Below are positions 49,916 through 59,389 of a DNA stretch of 64,000 nucleotides, piece after piece. The notes under the pieces were generated by a model. It worked only from the letters and a program-made list of their open reading frames with translations, was not told where the DNA came from and did not search any database. A program made the position numbers and the translations under genes. This stretch comes from Nocardiopsis sp. TSRI0078 (lineage in GTDB: Bacteria; Actinomycetota; Actinomycetes; Streptosporangiales; Streptosporangiaceae): contig NZ_LWLB01000036.1 in assembly GCF_001905145.1 (NCBI RefSeq), forward strand, positions 62,001 through 126,000. The letters are read 5' to 3'. Every line of letters starts with the position of its first letter. Position 1 is the stretch's first letter.

Positions 49916-50923
49916 TCAGCCTCCGATCGCGGACATGGGCCTGGACGGCTGCAGGAAGCTGGGGTCGTTGATGCCGTGCCCGGGCAGCTTGGTGGCCACG
50001 GCGGCGGTCCAGCTCCGGGCGATCTCCTCGTCGGTGGCGCCGCCCCGCAGCAGGGCGCGCAGGTCGGACTCCTCCCGGGCGAACAGGCAGTTGCGCACCT
50101 GTCCGTCAGCGGTGAGGCGGACCCGGTCGCAGGCCCCGCAGAAGGGACGGGTGACCGAGCCGATGACGCCGACGGTGGCCTGCTCCCCGTCGGGGAAGCG
50201 GGCGCCGCGCACGTGGAAGAGCTCGGCGGGCGCGCTGCCGCGCGTCTCGCCGTCGGCCGCGTCCAGGGTGAACTCGGCTTCGAGGCCGGCGAGGATCTCC
50301 TCGGCGGTGATCATGGTGTCGCGCCGCCAGCCGTGCTGGGCATCCAGTGGCATCTGCTCGATGAAGCGCAGCTCGTAGCCCCGCTCGATGCAAAAGCGCA
50401 GGAGGTCGGCGGCCTCGTCGTCGTTGACGCCGCGCATCAGGACGGCGTTGACCTTGACCGGGGTGAGTCCGGCCTCGGCGGCGCCCGCCAGGCCGTCGAG
50501 GACGTCGTTGAGCCGGCGGCGGCGCGCCAGGGTCTCGAACACGTCCGGCCGGAGGGTGTCGAGGGAGACGTTGACGCGGTCGAGGCCGGCCTCGGCCAGG
50601 GCGGGGGCCATCCGGGCCAGCCCGATGCCGTTGGTGGTCAGGGCGGTGTGGGGCCGGGGCCGCAGCTCGGTCGTCCCGGCGATGAGGCCGGGCAGGCCGC
50701 GGCGGAGCAGGGGTTCGCCTCCGGTGAAGCGCACCTCGGTGATGCCGAGGCGGGTCACGCCGATGCGGACCAGGCGGAGGAGTTCGTCGTCGGTGAGCAG
50801 TTCCGGCTTGGGCAGCCACTCCAGCCCCTCCGGCGGCATGCAGTAGGTGCACCTGAGGTTGCAGCGGTCGGTGAGTGAGACCCGCAGATCGGTCGCCACT
50901 CGCCCATAGGAGTCGGCCAGCAC
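49916..50923 (-). CDS. moaA: GTP 3',8-cyclase
   Basis: Radical-SAM enzyme making 3',8-cH2GTP, the first step of molybdenum cofactor synthesis. 335 residues; the GTG at 50923 is preferred because GGAGAGG sits nine bases upstream, and VLADSYGRVATDLRVSLTDRCN matches the usual MoaA start. Radical-SAM cysteines are C21, C25 and C28 (RCNLRCTYC). The C-terminal 4Fe-4S site (CGACDRVRLTADGQVRNC) and the terminal GG pair, needed for catalysis, are present. Divergent from the alpha/beta hydrolase. Confidence 0.97.
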   Translation of the reverse strand: MLADSYGRVATDLRVSLTDRCNLRCTYCMPPEGLEWLPKPELLTDDELLRLVRIGVTRLGITEVRFTGGEPLLRRGLPGLIAGTTELRPRPHTALTTNGIGLARMAPALAEAGLDRVNVSLDTLRPDVFETLARRRRLNDVLDGLAGAAEAGLTPVKVNAVLMRGVNDDEAADLLRFCIERGYELRFIEQMPLDAQHGWRRDTMITAEEILAGLEAEFTLDAADGETRGSAPAELFHVRGARFPDGEQATVGVIGSVTRPFCGACDRVRLTADGQVRNCLFAREESDLRALLRGGATDEEIARSWTAAVATKLPGHGINDPSFLQPSRPMSAIGG

Positions 50924-51016
50924 GGGCGTCACCCTCTCCAGTCCGAGTTACCGGGCGGTCGTGCACAGAGGCATCTGCCCGGAAGATACCCACGAATAAG
51001 CGTAGAAGATCCCCCT

Positions 51017-51048
51017 TTGACAATGTGTATTTGCGTACACACCATATG
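51017..51048. promoter_or_regulatory. Promoter-like TTGACA with internal dyad, moaA/hydrolase gap
   Basis: TTGACA at 51017-51022 followed by the dyad TGTGTA-N6-TACACA (51024-51041) and CATATG (51043-51048). The -35 is a full match and the dyad overlaps the spacer, though no -10 sits at the ideal distance. In the 50924-51295 gap I see no convincing gene: a 59-codon frame from ATG 51045 has poor codon use. Confidence 0.45.
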
Positions 51049-51295
51049 GCGTCATTCGTTGCTCAACACGAGACGTCGTCGGCACCCGCGGCGTTCACGC
51101 ACGCATACGGGCACGATCGTTACTCCCCCGATGCACGGAGACCCCGCCGACCCGCCTCCGACCGCTCCGGGCTTGTAGGAAAACCCAACAACGCCCCCAT
51201 GCGTACCCGCCCCGCCGCACCGTAGGGTTCCGGGGACGGTCGCGGACGGTCCCGGCCGTCGCAGAGGAAGCCGCGGGCAAGAGAGGCGGGACACG

Positions 51296-52132
51296 GTGAT
51301 CACCACACGCGAGTGGGCCCTGGCGGGCGGACCCGACGGTTCGGGGAGGCTGGCGGCGCGGGCGTGGGCCCCGGCCGGGGACGAGCCGACCTGGCTGGCG
51401 GTGCTGGTCCACGGCTACGGCGAGCACCTGGGACGGTACCAGCAGGTGGCCGAGGACCTGGTCGCGGCGGGCGCGGTGGTCTACGGCGCCGACCACCGGG
51501 GGCACGGGCGCTCCTCCGGCGAGCGGGTGCTGATCGAGGACTACGCGGACGTGGTCGAGGACGTGCACCGGGTCATCACCCAGGCGCGCACGGCCTACCG
51601 GTCGCTGCCGCTGGTGCTCATCGGCCACTCCATGGGCGGACTGATCGCCTCCCGCTACGCCCAGACCCACCCCGAGGAGCTCCGGGCCCTGGTGCTCTCC
51701 GGTCCCGTGCTGGGACGGTGGGCCGCCCTGGAGCAGCTCGCCGCCGCCGAGGAGATCCCCGACGTCCCCATCGACCCGTCCACGCTCTCGCGCGACCCCG
51801 CCGTGGGCGAGGCGTACGTGGACGACGAGCTGGTCTGGCACGGTCCCTTCAAGCGCACCACGGTGAACGCCATGCTCACCGAGATGGAGCGGGGCCTCGC
51901 CTCCGGCAGCGTGGGCCCGCTGCCGCTGCTGTGGGTGCACGGGGCCGACGACCGGCTGGTGCCCCTGGAGGGCACGAAGGCGGGCATCACCTCGATCATG
52001 GGCGAGGACTTCACCGCGCGGGTCTTCCCCGGCGCCCGGCACGAGGTGTTCAACGAGACCAACCGGGATGAGGTGCTCGGCGAGGTGGTCCGCTTCGCAC
52101 GGCGGTTCGCCGCGCCCGCGAAGGAGGCCTGA
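51296..52132 (+). CDS. Alpha/beta hydrolase, monoacylglycerol-lipase type
   Basis: 278 residues; GTG with AGGCGGGA upstream. Oxyanion and nucleophile motifs: VLVHGYGEHLGRY (~38-50), ADHRGHGRSSG, and GHSMGGL with Ser (~113-119). The acid is D in WVHGADDRLVP and the base H in GARHEVFNE, completing the catalytic triad. Such enzymes hydrolyse monoacylglycerols or lysophospholipids in lipid recycling. No signal peptide. Adjacent genes do not define its role. Confidence 0.93.
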   Translation: MITTREWALAGGPDGSGRLAARAWAPAGDEPTWLAVLVHGYGEHLGRYQQVAEDLVAAGAVVYGADHRGHGRSSGERVLIEDYADVVEDVHRVITQARTAYRSLPLVLIGHSMGGLIASRYAQTHPEELRALVLSGPVLGRWAALEQLAAAEEIPDVPIDPSTLSRDPAVGEAYVDDELVWHGPFKRTTVNAMLTEMERGLASGSVGPLPLLWVHGADDRLVPLEGTKAGITSIMGEDFTARVFPGARHEVFNETNRDEVLGEVVRFARRFAAPAKEA

Positions 52133-52249
52133 GGGCGCCGTCGGCTTCCGCGCGGCGCGGCGGGCGCGTCGGAGCGCTCCGTGTCCGCCCTTCCGCCTCC
52201 CTCGCGTCCGGCGCGGCCCGGGGCGAAGCGGTGCGGCACCGGCCGGGGG

Positions 52250-53716
52250 TCACACGTACAGCTGCCCCCGGGGTTGCACCGGGTGGGCCAGGGTTTCGGC
52301 GTAGGCGGCGGCCAGGCGGTCCACGGCGTCGGCGAGCACGTCCGGCGGCTGGGTGTAGGACAGGCGCAGGTAGCGCTCCAGGGTTCCGTCGGCCCCGAAC
52401 ACCGGCCCGGCCGCCGGGTGCACCCCGTGCCGGACGGCGGCCGTGGACAGCGCACCGGCCACGGGCTGGGGCAGCGTCGTCCACAGCACCAGCCCGCCTC
52501 CGGGCACGCTGGGCCTCCAGTCGGGCAACCGCTCCCGCAGCGCGTACAGCAGCGCGTCGCGGTTGCGACGCAACTGGCGGCTGCGCTCGGCGCGGATGCG
52601 CATCACGTCGGCGAGCAGGTGGGTGGCGGTGAGCTGGTCCAGTACCGCCCCCGCCAGGTCGAAGCGCTGCCTGGCGGCCATCAGGCGGGACACCATCGGC
52701 GGTGTGGTGCGCACCCACCCCACCCGCAGGCCGCCCCACAGCAGCTTGGCCACCGAGCCCACCGTCAGCACCCGGCCGTCGGTGTCGTAGGCGGCCACCG
52801 GCGTGGGAAGGTCACCGGAGTCGATGGCCAGTTCCGTGACCGACTCGTCGACGATCAGGTGGCTCTCCGCCCGGCGCGCCTCGCGCACCAGGACTCGGCG
52901 CTCCTCGTCGTTCATCAGGGCGCCGGTGGGGTTCTGGAAGTCGGGGATGAGGTAGGCCAGGCCGGGCTTCCACTGGCGGAACGCGTCGACGAGGTACTCC
53001 ATGTCCCAGCCCTGCGGCGTCACCCCGACGGTGCGGATCCGGGCCCCGCCGCGGCGGACGGCGTCCAGCGCGTGCGGGTAGGTGGGCGACTCCATCAGCA
53101 CCTCGTCGCCGGGCTGCACGAGCAGGTCCAGGGCCAGTGCGATGCCCTGCTGCGCGCCGTTGGTGACGAAGATCTGCTCGGGGGTGGTGGGCAGCCCGCG
53201 CTCCACGTAGCGGCGGGCGATGGCGTGCCGCAGCTCGGGCAGGCCGTAGGGGTGGTAGCCCAGTCCGCCCACGTGCGCGGAGAGCTGCTCGGCGGCCCGC
53301 ATCGCGGCGGCGCGCAGCCCCTCCACGGCCGGGGGTGCGGCCACGCCCAGGTCGATGTGCTCGGCGGCGGGGGCGAACGGCGAGGGCTCGCCGGTGGCGG
53401 AGCCCGGCAGGACGGTCCAGCTGCCCGCGCCCTGCCTGCTCTCCAGGAACCGGTTGTCGCGCAGCCAGGCGTAGGCGGCGGTCACGGTGTTGCGGCTGAC
53501 CCCGAGGGCGGTGGCCAGGTCGCGTTCGGCGGGCAGCCGGGTGTTGCTGGGGACCCGCCCGTCCAGGACCAGGCCGCTGACGGAGTGGGCGATGGCCAGG
53601 TAGTAGGGACGCTCCACGGGCGCCTCTCCGATGAGGCGGGCCAGGAGGCGGCCGTTGATCCTCCGGGTGCCGCTCCCGGAGCGCTCCGACGCGCGGTGAC
53701 CGCTCTGTCTCGCCAT
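52250..53716 (-). CDS. MocR-family PLP-dependent regulator (YczR-type)
   Basis: 488 residues from ATG 53716 with GGGAGA upstream. N-terminal GntR HTH (YLAIAHSVSGLVLDGRVPSNTRLPAERDLATALGVSRNTVTAAYAWLRDNRFLESRQGAGSW, ~40-100), then a fold-type I aminotransferase domain with the PLP Lys in SVAKLLWGGLRVGW (~330). The divergent downstream neighbour encodes a YczE/YitT-type membrane protein; this pairing is the known yczR-yczE arrangement in which the MocR protein controls the membrane gene. The effector is unknown. Confidence 0.93.
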   Translation of the reverse strand: MARQSGHRASERSGSGTRRINGRLLARLIGEAPVERPYYLAIAHSVSGLVLDGRVPSNTRLPAERDLATALGVSRNTVTAAYAWLRDNRFLESRQGAGSWTVLPGSATGEPSPFAPAAEHIDLGVAAPPAVEGLRAAAMRAAEQLSAHVGGLGYHPYGLPELRHAIARRYVERGLPTTPEQIFVTNGAQQGIALALDLLVQPGDEVLMESPTYPHALDAVRRGGARIRTVGVTPQGWDMEYLVDAFRQWKPGLAYLIPDFQNPTGALMNDEERRVLVREARRAESHLIVDESVTELAIDSGDLPTPVAAYDTDGRVLTVGSVAKLLWGGLRVGWVRTTPPMVSRLMAARQRFDLAGAVLDQLTATHLLADVMRIRAERSRQLRRNRDALLYALRERLPDWRPSVPGGGLVLWTTLPQPVAGALSTAAVRHGVHPAAGPVFGADGTLERYLRLSYTQPPDVLADAVDRLAAAYAETLAHPVQPRGQLYV

Positions 53717-53747
53717 GCCGTCTCCCACCGCCGCGTCGCGAACCAGG

Positions 53748-53770
53748 CCACTTGCCCTCGATTGGCACTT
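53748..53770. promoter_or_regulatory. CCACTT/GCACTT direct repeats between the MocR and YczE-type genes
   Basis: CCACTT at 53748-53753 and GCACTT at 53765-53770 form a direct repeat with CACTT units 17 bases apart. MocR proteins bind paired direct repeats in the divergent promoter; the site is plausible but the match is short. Confidence 0.3.
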
Positions 53771-53885
53771 CATTCCCAGCGCCACATCCGCCACGATACC
53801 CAGGTGGCTCCCCCCGCCGGATCCCGGTGGCCCCGTGCTCCGGCCCCGTGCCCTTCGCGCGGGGCCTCATCCGATGATCCCAGGT

Positions 53886-54593
53886 ATGAAGGGAACCCCC
53901 GTGGACGCACAGCCCCGCCCCCTCCGCGACGCGGCCGCCGGCCTCCTGGGGCGGGTGCTGCTCACCCCGGCCCTCCCCCGGCCCCGGCTGCGCCGCCTGG
54001 TCCGGCTGTACACGGGCCTGACCCTCTACGGCCTGAGCGGCGCCCTGCTCGTCCACGCCGGACTGGGCGCGATGCCCTGGGACGTGCTGCACCAGGGCCT
54101 GTCCCGCCAGACCGGGCTGTCCATCGGCACGTGGAGCGTGCTGGTCGGCGCGATGCTGATGCTGCTGTGGATCCCCCTGCGGCAGAAGCCGGGCCTGGGC
54201 ACGCTGAGCAACGTGGTCGTGGTGGGCATGACGGTGGACCTGTTCCTGTGGCTGCTGCCCGAGACCGACTCGTTGCCGGTGCGGGTGGCTCTGCTGGGAC
54301 TCGGGGTCGTGGTGTGCGCGATCGCGACCGGGTGCTACATCGGTGCCCAGTTGGGCCCGGGCCCCCGGGACGGGCTGATGACCGGCCTGGCCGCGCGAGG
54401 GTGGTCGGTGCGCCTGGCGCGGACCGCGGTCGAGGCGGGCGTCGTGGCCACCGGCTTCCTCCTGGGTGGGACGGTGGGCGTGGGGACCCTGGTGTTCGCG
54501 GTGGCGATCGGCCCGCTGGCCCAGGTGTTCCTGCCCCTGATGCGCATGCCCGACCGGGCTCCCGAGACCACCGGGCTCGCGGACGCCCGGTAG
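53886..54593 (+). CDS. YczE/YyaS/YitT-type membrane protein
   Basis: 235 residues with about five hydrophobic helices: LVRLYTGLTLYGLSGALLVHAGLG, the signature AMPWDVLHQGLSRQTGLSIGTWSVLVG, LGTLSNVVVVGMTVDLFLWL, and GAQLGPGPRDGLMTGLAARG. These are the conserved motifs of the YczE family, regulated by MocR proteins; transport function is presumed, with no known substrate. ATG 53886 is used; a GTG at 53901 with AAGGGA upstream is an equally likely start. Confidence 0.87.
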   Translation: MKGTPVDAQPRPLRDAAAGLLGRVLLTPALPRPRLRRLVRLYTGLTLYGLSGALLVHAGLGAMPWDVLHQGLSRQTGLSIGTWSVLVGAMLMLLWIPLRQKPGLGTLSNVVVVGMTVDLFLWLLPETDSLPVRVALLGLGVVVCAIATGCYIGAQLGPGPRDGLMTGLAARGWSVRLARTAVEAGVVATGFLLGGTVGVGTLVFAVAIGPLAQVFLPLMRMPDRAPETTGLADAR

Positions 54594-55143
54594 CCCCCGG
54601 CGGACCGCCCCCTCGACGTCCTCCCCTCCGTCCGCCGCCTCCCCGGCACGTGCCCGGTTCTGCGGGATCGCCTACGCCGTCGGGGTTCCGGTCGTCTGGT
54701 CACCGTGCTCTCGCTGGCCGGAAGCAGCCGTGTGACCGAATATTGATCACCGCGTCGTAACTTCTGATCTGACAATTTCCCCCATTTCCCCACATATCTC
54801 CCTGCACATTCCAATGCACGTGCAAGTGCGGGTGGCGCCCGCCCCTTCGGAGAGGGGAGGATGGGGGCGCGGTGCACGGAAAGGACCGTGTTCGGGACGG
54901 TTCCTGGGTACCGGCCTTTTCGCCTGCCCTCACCTGGGCACATAACCGGGTGGAAGGCAGCGGCGGCTGGTGCGGAGGCAGAACGTGGCCCGAACGGCGC
55001 CCCTTCCCGACCACGGGTCCGCTCCCGGTGGCGGGCTGGGTGGGAGGACCCCGGTGGAGCGTGCGCACGGGCGTGCGCGCGCCGGATCGCGAGGACGCGG
55101 TGCCGTCCCGCGAGGCGCCGACCGCAGGAACCATGACGACGTG
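54594..55143. other. Gap upstream of the GH15 gene
   Basis: About 550 bases with no supportable gene. It includes a lower-GC stretch (54720-54830) with candidate promoter hexamers (TTGATC near 54742), the palindrome TGCACGTGCA in the 54810-54830 area, and just before the GH15 start a GCAGGAA site followed by an ATG-ACG-ACG-TGA mini-frame (55132-55143). No clear operator for a known sugar regulator is seen. Confidence 0.45.
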
Positions 55144-56949
55144 ATGGGGGTGAGCCGCGTGCCCGGCTGGATTGAGGACTACGCAATGATCGGCGACATG
55201 CAGACCGCCGCGCTGGTCGGGCGTGACGGTTCCATCGACTGGGCGTGCCTTCCCGACTTCGACTCCTCCGCGTGCTTCGCCGCGATGCTGGGCGACGACC
55301 AGAACGGCAGCTGGACCCTGCGGCCCGCCGAGGGCGACCCCCGCGCCACCCGCCGCCGCTACCGGGGCGACACGCTCATCCTGGAGTCGGAGTGGGACAC
55401 CGGCGACGGTTCCGTCCGGGTCATCGACTTCATGCCGCCGCGCGGCGGCGCCCCGCACATCGTGCGCATCGTCGAGGGGCTGACGGGCTCGGTGTGCATG
55501 GAGACCACCATGCGCATCCGCTTCGACTACGGCCACGTCGTTCCGTGGGTGCACCGCGCCGGCACCGAGCTGGTGGCCATCGCGGGCCCCGACTCCGTCT
55601 GGCTGAGCAGCCCCGTCCCCCTCCAGGGCCACAACTTCACCCACGACGCCACCTTCACCGTCACCGCCGGCCAGCGTGTTCCGTTCGTGATGACCTGGCA
55701 CCCCTCCCAGGTGGAGGAGTCCGACCACCTCGACGCCGAGAAAGCGCTCTCCCGCACCGAGCGGTTCTGGGAGAAGTGGGTGAACCAGTGCACCTACGAG
55801 GGCCCCTACCGCGAGGCGGTCATCCGCTCCCTCATCGTGCTCAAGGCCCTCACCTACCGCCCCACCGGCGGCATCGTCGCCGCGCCCACCACCTCCCTGC
55901 CCGAGGAGCTCGGCGGGGTGCGCAACTGGGACTACCGCTACTGCTGGCTGCGCGACGCCACCATCACCCTGGAGGCGCTGATCCGCTCCGGGTACAAGGA
56001 CGAGGCGCTGGCCTGGCGCGAGTGGCTGGTACGCGCGGTCGCGGGTGAACCCCAGCTCATGCAGATCATGTACGGCATCCGCGGTGAACGCAGGCTCACC
56101 GAGTGGGAGGCCGATTGGCTGCCGGGCTACGAGGCCTCCCGCCCGGTCCGGATCGGCAACGCCGCCGTGGGCCAGTACCAGCTGGACGTCTACGGCGAGG
56201 TCATGGACGTGCTGCACCTGGCCCGCCGCCACAACATCCGCGGCGGCGACTACCTGTGGGGGCTGCAGCGCTCCCTGGTCAACTATCTGGAGTGGTGCTG
56301 GGACGAGCCGGACGAGGGCCTGTGGGAGGTGCGCGGTCCGCGCCAGCACTTCGTGCACTCCAAGGTGATGGCCTGGGTGGCCGCCGACCGGGCGGTGCGC
56401 AGTATCGAGGAGTTCGGCAAGGAGGGCCCCATCGAACGCTGGAAGGCCCTGCGCGACACCATCCACGCCGAGGTGTGCGAGTACGGCTACGACCCCCAGC
56501 GCAACTCCTTCACGCAGTACTACGGCAGCAAGGAGCTGGACGCCGCCCTGCTGCTCATCCCCGAGGTGGGCTTCCTGCCCTACGACGACCCGCGCGTGGT
56601 CGGCACCATCGAGGCGATCCGCAAGGACCTCATGGTGGACGGGTTCGTGCTGCGCTACCGCACCGACCTGGACAGCTCCGCGGACAAGCTGCCCGGCGAC
56701 GAGGGCGCCTTCCTCGCGTGCAGCTTCTGGATGGCCAACGCGCTGCTGTCCATCGGCCGCCAGGACGAGGCCCGCGAGCTGTTCGAACGGCTGCTGTCGC
56801 TGCGCAACGACGTGGGCCTGCTGGCCGAGGAGTGGGACCCTCGCGAGAACCGGCAGGTCGGCAACTTCCCCCAGGCCTTCAGCCACGTGCCGCTGGTGAC
56901 CACCGCGCTGAACCTGAGCACCCGTCAGGGAGGCTGGCGCGCCGAGTAG
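55144..56949 (+). CDS. Glycoside hydrolase family 15 (glucoamylase/trehalase-like)
   Basis: 601 residues, no signal peptide, so cytoplasmic. N-terminus PGWIEDYAMIGDMQTAALVGRDGSIDWACLPDFDS is the family opening. The (alpha/alpha)6 barrel carries GGVRNWDYRYCWLRDATITLEAL (substrate-binding and general-acid region, ~255-280), LDVYGEVMDVLHLAR, LWEVRGPRQHFVHSKVMAWVAADRA and NFPQAFSHVPLV. GH15 bacterial proteins of this type include mycobacterial trehalase and maltodextrin glucohydrolases, so substrate could be trehalose or a maltooligosaccharide. The start could equally be GTG 55141 or a GTG a few codons later. Confidence 0.93.
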   Translation: MGVSRVPGWIEDYAMIGDMQTAALVGRDGSIDWACLPDFDSSACFAAMLGDDQNGSWTLRPAEGDPRATRRRYRGDTLILESEWDTGDGSVRVIDFMPPRGGAPHIVRIVEGLTGSVCMETTMRIRFDYGHVVPWVHRAGTELVAIAGPDSVWLSSPVPLQGHNFTHDATFTVTAGQRVPFVMTWHPSQVEESDHLDAEKALSRTERFWEKWVNQCTYEGPYREAVIRSLIVLKALTYRPTGGIVAAPTTSLPEELGGVRNWDYRYCWLRDATITLEALIRSGYKDEALAWREWLVRAVAGEPQLMQIMYGIRGERRLTEWEADWLPGYEASRPVRIGNAAVGQYQLDVYGEVMDVLHLARRHNIRGGDYLWGLQRSLVNYLEWCWDEPDEGLWEVRGPRQHFVHSKVMAWVAADRAVRSIEEFGKEGPIERWKALRDTIHAEVCEYGYDPQRNSFTQYYGSKELDAALLLIPEVGFLPYDDPRVVGTIEAIRKDLMVDGFVLRYRTDLDSSADKLPGDEGAFLACSFWMANALLSIGRQDEARELFERLLSLRNDVGLLAEEWDPRENRQVGNFPQAFSHVPLVTTALNLSTRQGGWRAE

Positions 56950-57025
56950 CGCGGAGCGGCCCGCCCGTCCAGCGAACGCCCCCCCACGGCCCCTCCCCCG
57001 CACCGTCCCCCCACCAGAGCAGCAG

Positions 57026-57060
57026 CGGCGCCCCGAGGCCTGCCCGGCCGCGGGGCGCCG
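57026..57060. terminator. Bidirectional terminator between GH15 and kinase genes
   Basis: 10-bp stem CGGCGCCCCG / CGGGGCGCCG around a 15-base loop, in the 134-base gap between two convergent genes. Confidence 0.65.
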
Positions 57061-57083
57061 CCCCGTCCGGCAGCCCCGGGACC

Positions 57084-59207
57084 TCAGCCCTTGCTGAGCA
57101 TGGGATCGGCCCAGACCGGATAGATGCCCTGGTCGTCGCTCTCCACTTCCAGGCGCAGGCGCAGGGCGTGGGAGACGTCGACCTCGACATCCATCATCTC
57201 GCCCAGGCGCAGGGTCTCGGTGACCTTGGCCTCGCCGTCCACATGCACGGTGAAGGTGGTGGTGGCGCCGGCGTTGGAGGTGTCGTCGACGCCGAGGGTG
57301 GAGGTGAACGTCGTCCAGTCGCGGCCGAGGTTGTAGTCGATCCAGCCCGTGCACTCGGAGCTGTGATCGGCGCAGAAACCGGAGACGATGGCGCGGCTGT
57401 AGGACTCCCCGTCGAGTTCCGCGCGGCCGGTCTCGGGACGCCAGTAGTTCATGGACTCCTCGTCGACGACCTCCATCTGGGTCAGCAGGGTGGACTCCGA
57501 CCCGGCGCCCTCGGGCGAGGCCGGCGCGTCGGACTCCCCCGCCGGGGGTTCCTCCTCCTCGGGGACCGAGTCCCGGACGGGGTCCTCGGCGGCCTCCGGG
57601 GCGGCGCCGGCGGTGTCCCCGCCCGTGTCCCCGGCGGCGGCGGTGGTGGTCGGCGCGAAGCGGTCCATGACCACGTAGGTGCCCGTCGCCCCCGCGATGA
57701 CGCACAGCACTCCGAAGATCGCCAGCCCGATGAGCACGGGCTTGCGCGACCTGCGCCTTCCGGGCTTCCCGGCCTCCGCTGACGCCGTGCCCCGCGCGGC
57801 GGCGTGCGGGAGGGCCCCGCCGGCGCCGGGCTGGGAGGAGCCGTTCCATCCGGGCTGCGGCCCGGCGTGCGCGAACCGCCCCGGACCGGCCGGGCCGGAG
57901 TACACGGCGGCGGGCGCCGGAGCGCCGGGTGCCGGCGGCTGCTGGGGCGCCGGGCCCCGCGGGGGCGCTCCCCGGAACGGGGGCCGGGCCTGCGGCCCCG
58001 GGCGCGGCCCGCCCGGAGCCCGCCCATCCGTCTGGGGCCCGGCCTTCCCCGGAGGCGGACCGGCGGGACCCGCGTCCTGGGGACCGCTGGTGGGCGGCAC
58101 CACCTGGCTGGGCCGGCCGCGCATCCCGCCGACCGGGCGCGGGGGCATGCTCTCTGCGCCGGGCACCGGGGCGCTCTCCGGCGGCGGGCCGGACACCCGG
58201 TCGCCCAGCGGAGGGGAAGGGGCTCCCGCGGCGGCCTCCTCCGACGGCGGCGCGGTGGGCCCGGGCCCCTCGGCCGCGGCGAGGGCGCCGCCGCCAGGTT
58301 CGGACACCGGTCCCGTCCACGGCACCGAGGTGGCCAGGGAGCGCAGTGCCCGGATCCAGTCGGAGGTCTCGGGCCGCTCCCCCGGCTCGGCGGAGAACAT
58401 GGACATGACCAGCCCGCGCTGGCGCTCGCCGGCACCCGCCACCAGCGGCAGCGCGCCGAAGCGCTCGCGCAGCTGCTCGGGCGCGGGCGGCGGGTCCTCG
58501 CCGGTCAGGGCGAAGAAGGCGATGGCGCCGAAGGCGTAGCGGTCGGTCGCCGCCGAGTACTCGCCGTTGAAGATCTCCGGGGCCGCGTAGCCGGGGGTGA
58601 ACCAGGGCCGGGCGGTCATGTGGCGGGCCGCGATCCGGCTCAGCCCGAAGTCGACCAGGGTGGCCTGGCCCTCGTCGCTGATCATGATGTTGCCGGGCGA
58701 CAGGTCGCCGTGGACCACCACACGCCTGGAGGGGGTGGCGCGGCCCGAGTGCAGCATGTCCAGCACCAGGGCGATCTGCTCCAGGTAGCGCAGCACCTCG
58801 CGCTGGCCGCGCGGCCCCTCCACCGCGTGTTCGGCCCGCCAGTCGCGCAGGTCCACACCCTGTACGTAGTTCATGACCAGGTACAGGGCGCGGTCGGTGT
58901 ACTCCCCCGCGCCGTCGGCCGGGTGCTCGGGCACCCCCTCGAAGTGCTCGCGGACGCCGACCACCCCGAGCCTGTTGATGAAGCGCAGCAGCTCGGCCTG
59001 CTCTCCCCACTTCGCGCTCAGCTCGGCGAACTGCTCCTCGTTCGCGGTCACGTCGGAGTTGAGGACCTTCACCACGACCGGCTCGGTCTGTCCTGCCAGG
59101 CTCACCTCGGCCAGGTAGAGCGTGGCCTCTCCACCACGCCCCACCGACCGGACGAGACGGTACTTGTCCGGCTGGGAGTCCGGACCTACGTAGAGATTCA
59201 GGCTCAC
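57084..59207 (-). CDS. Membrane Ser/Thr kinase with extracellular NPCBM-like domain
   Basis: 707 residues from GTG 59207. Kinase domain ~10-285: glycine loop VGRGGEATLYLAEV, VVVKVLN, catalytic HGDLSPGN (R of HRD is G, a RIO/fructosamine-like variant still with D and N), DFGLSRIA and APEIF. A ~200-residue Pro/Gly-rich linker leads to one helix (KPVLIGLAIFGVLCVIAGATG, ~490-515). The outer ~170 residues contain NYWRPETGRAELDGESYSRAIVSGFCADHSSECTGWIDYNLGRDWTTFTSTLGVDD, an NPCBM-type carbohydrate-binding domain, instead of PASTA repeats. So it may sense a wall or exogenous glycan. Divergent from the second kinase. Confidence 0.85.
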   Translation of the reverse strand: MSLNLYVGPDSQPDKYRLVRSVGRGGEATLYLAEVSLAGQTEPVVVKVLNSDVTANEEQFAELSAKWGEQAELLRFINRLGVVGVREHFEGVPEHPADGAGEYTDRALYLVMNYVQGVDLRDWRAEHAVEGPRGQREVLRYLEQIALVLDMLHSGRATPSRRVVVHGDLSPGNIMISDEGQATLVDFGLSRIAARHMTARPWFTPGYAAPEIFNGEYSAATDRYAFGAIAFFALTGEDPPPAPEQLRERFGALPLVAGAGERQRGLVMSMFSAEPGERPETSDWIRALRSLATSVPWTGPVSEPGGGALAAAEGPGPTAPPSEEAAAGAPSPPLGDRVSGPPPESAPVPGAESMPPRPVGGMRGRPSQVVPPTSGPQDAGPAGPPPGKAGPQTDGRAPGGPRPGPQARPPFRGAPPRGPAPQQPPAPGAPAPAAVYSGPAGPGRFAHAGPQPGWNGSSQPGAGGALPHAAARGTASAEAGKPGRRRSRKPVLIGLAIFGVLCVIAGATGTYVVMDRFAPTTTAAAGDTGGDTAGAAPEAAEDPVRDSVPEEEEPPAGESDAPASPEGAGSESTLLTQMEVVDEESMNYWRPETGRAELDGESYSRAIVSGFCADHSSECTGWIDYNLGRDWTTFTSTLGVDDTSNAGATTTFTVHVDGEAKVTETLRLGEMMDVEVDVSHALRLRLEVESDDQGIYPVWADPMLSKG

Positions 59208-59389
59208 GGCTCTGACGCTCGTTTCCACACGGGAGCAGGGGTTCGAGGGCCCAGAACTCGGGGGTTTCGGTCCTCGGGCGGAAGACCACACTAACGCGGA
59301 CGGCTGTACCCTTACGCCCGGTACGACCGTGACGGCCGACAGCGGCCACGGGTCGGCCGCGAACACGGACGTGACGGTGAGGGGCTTCG

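Noticed and set aside
51045..51225. 59-codon frame starting at ATG 51045
   Set aside because: Codon use is not that of this genome and it overlaps a promoter-like region; likely chance.
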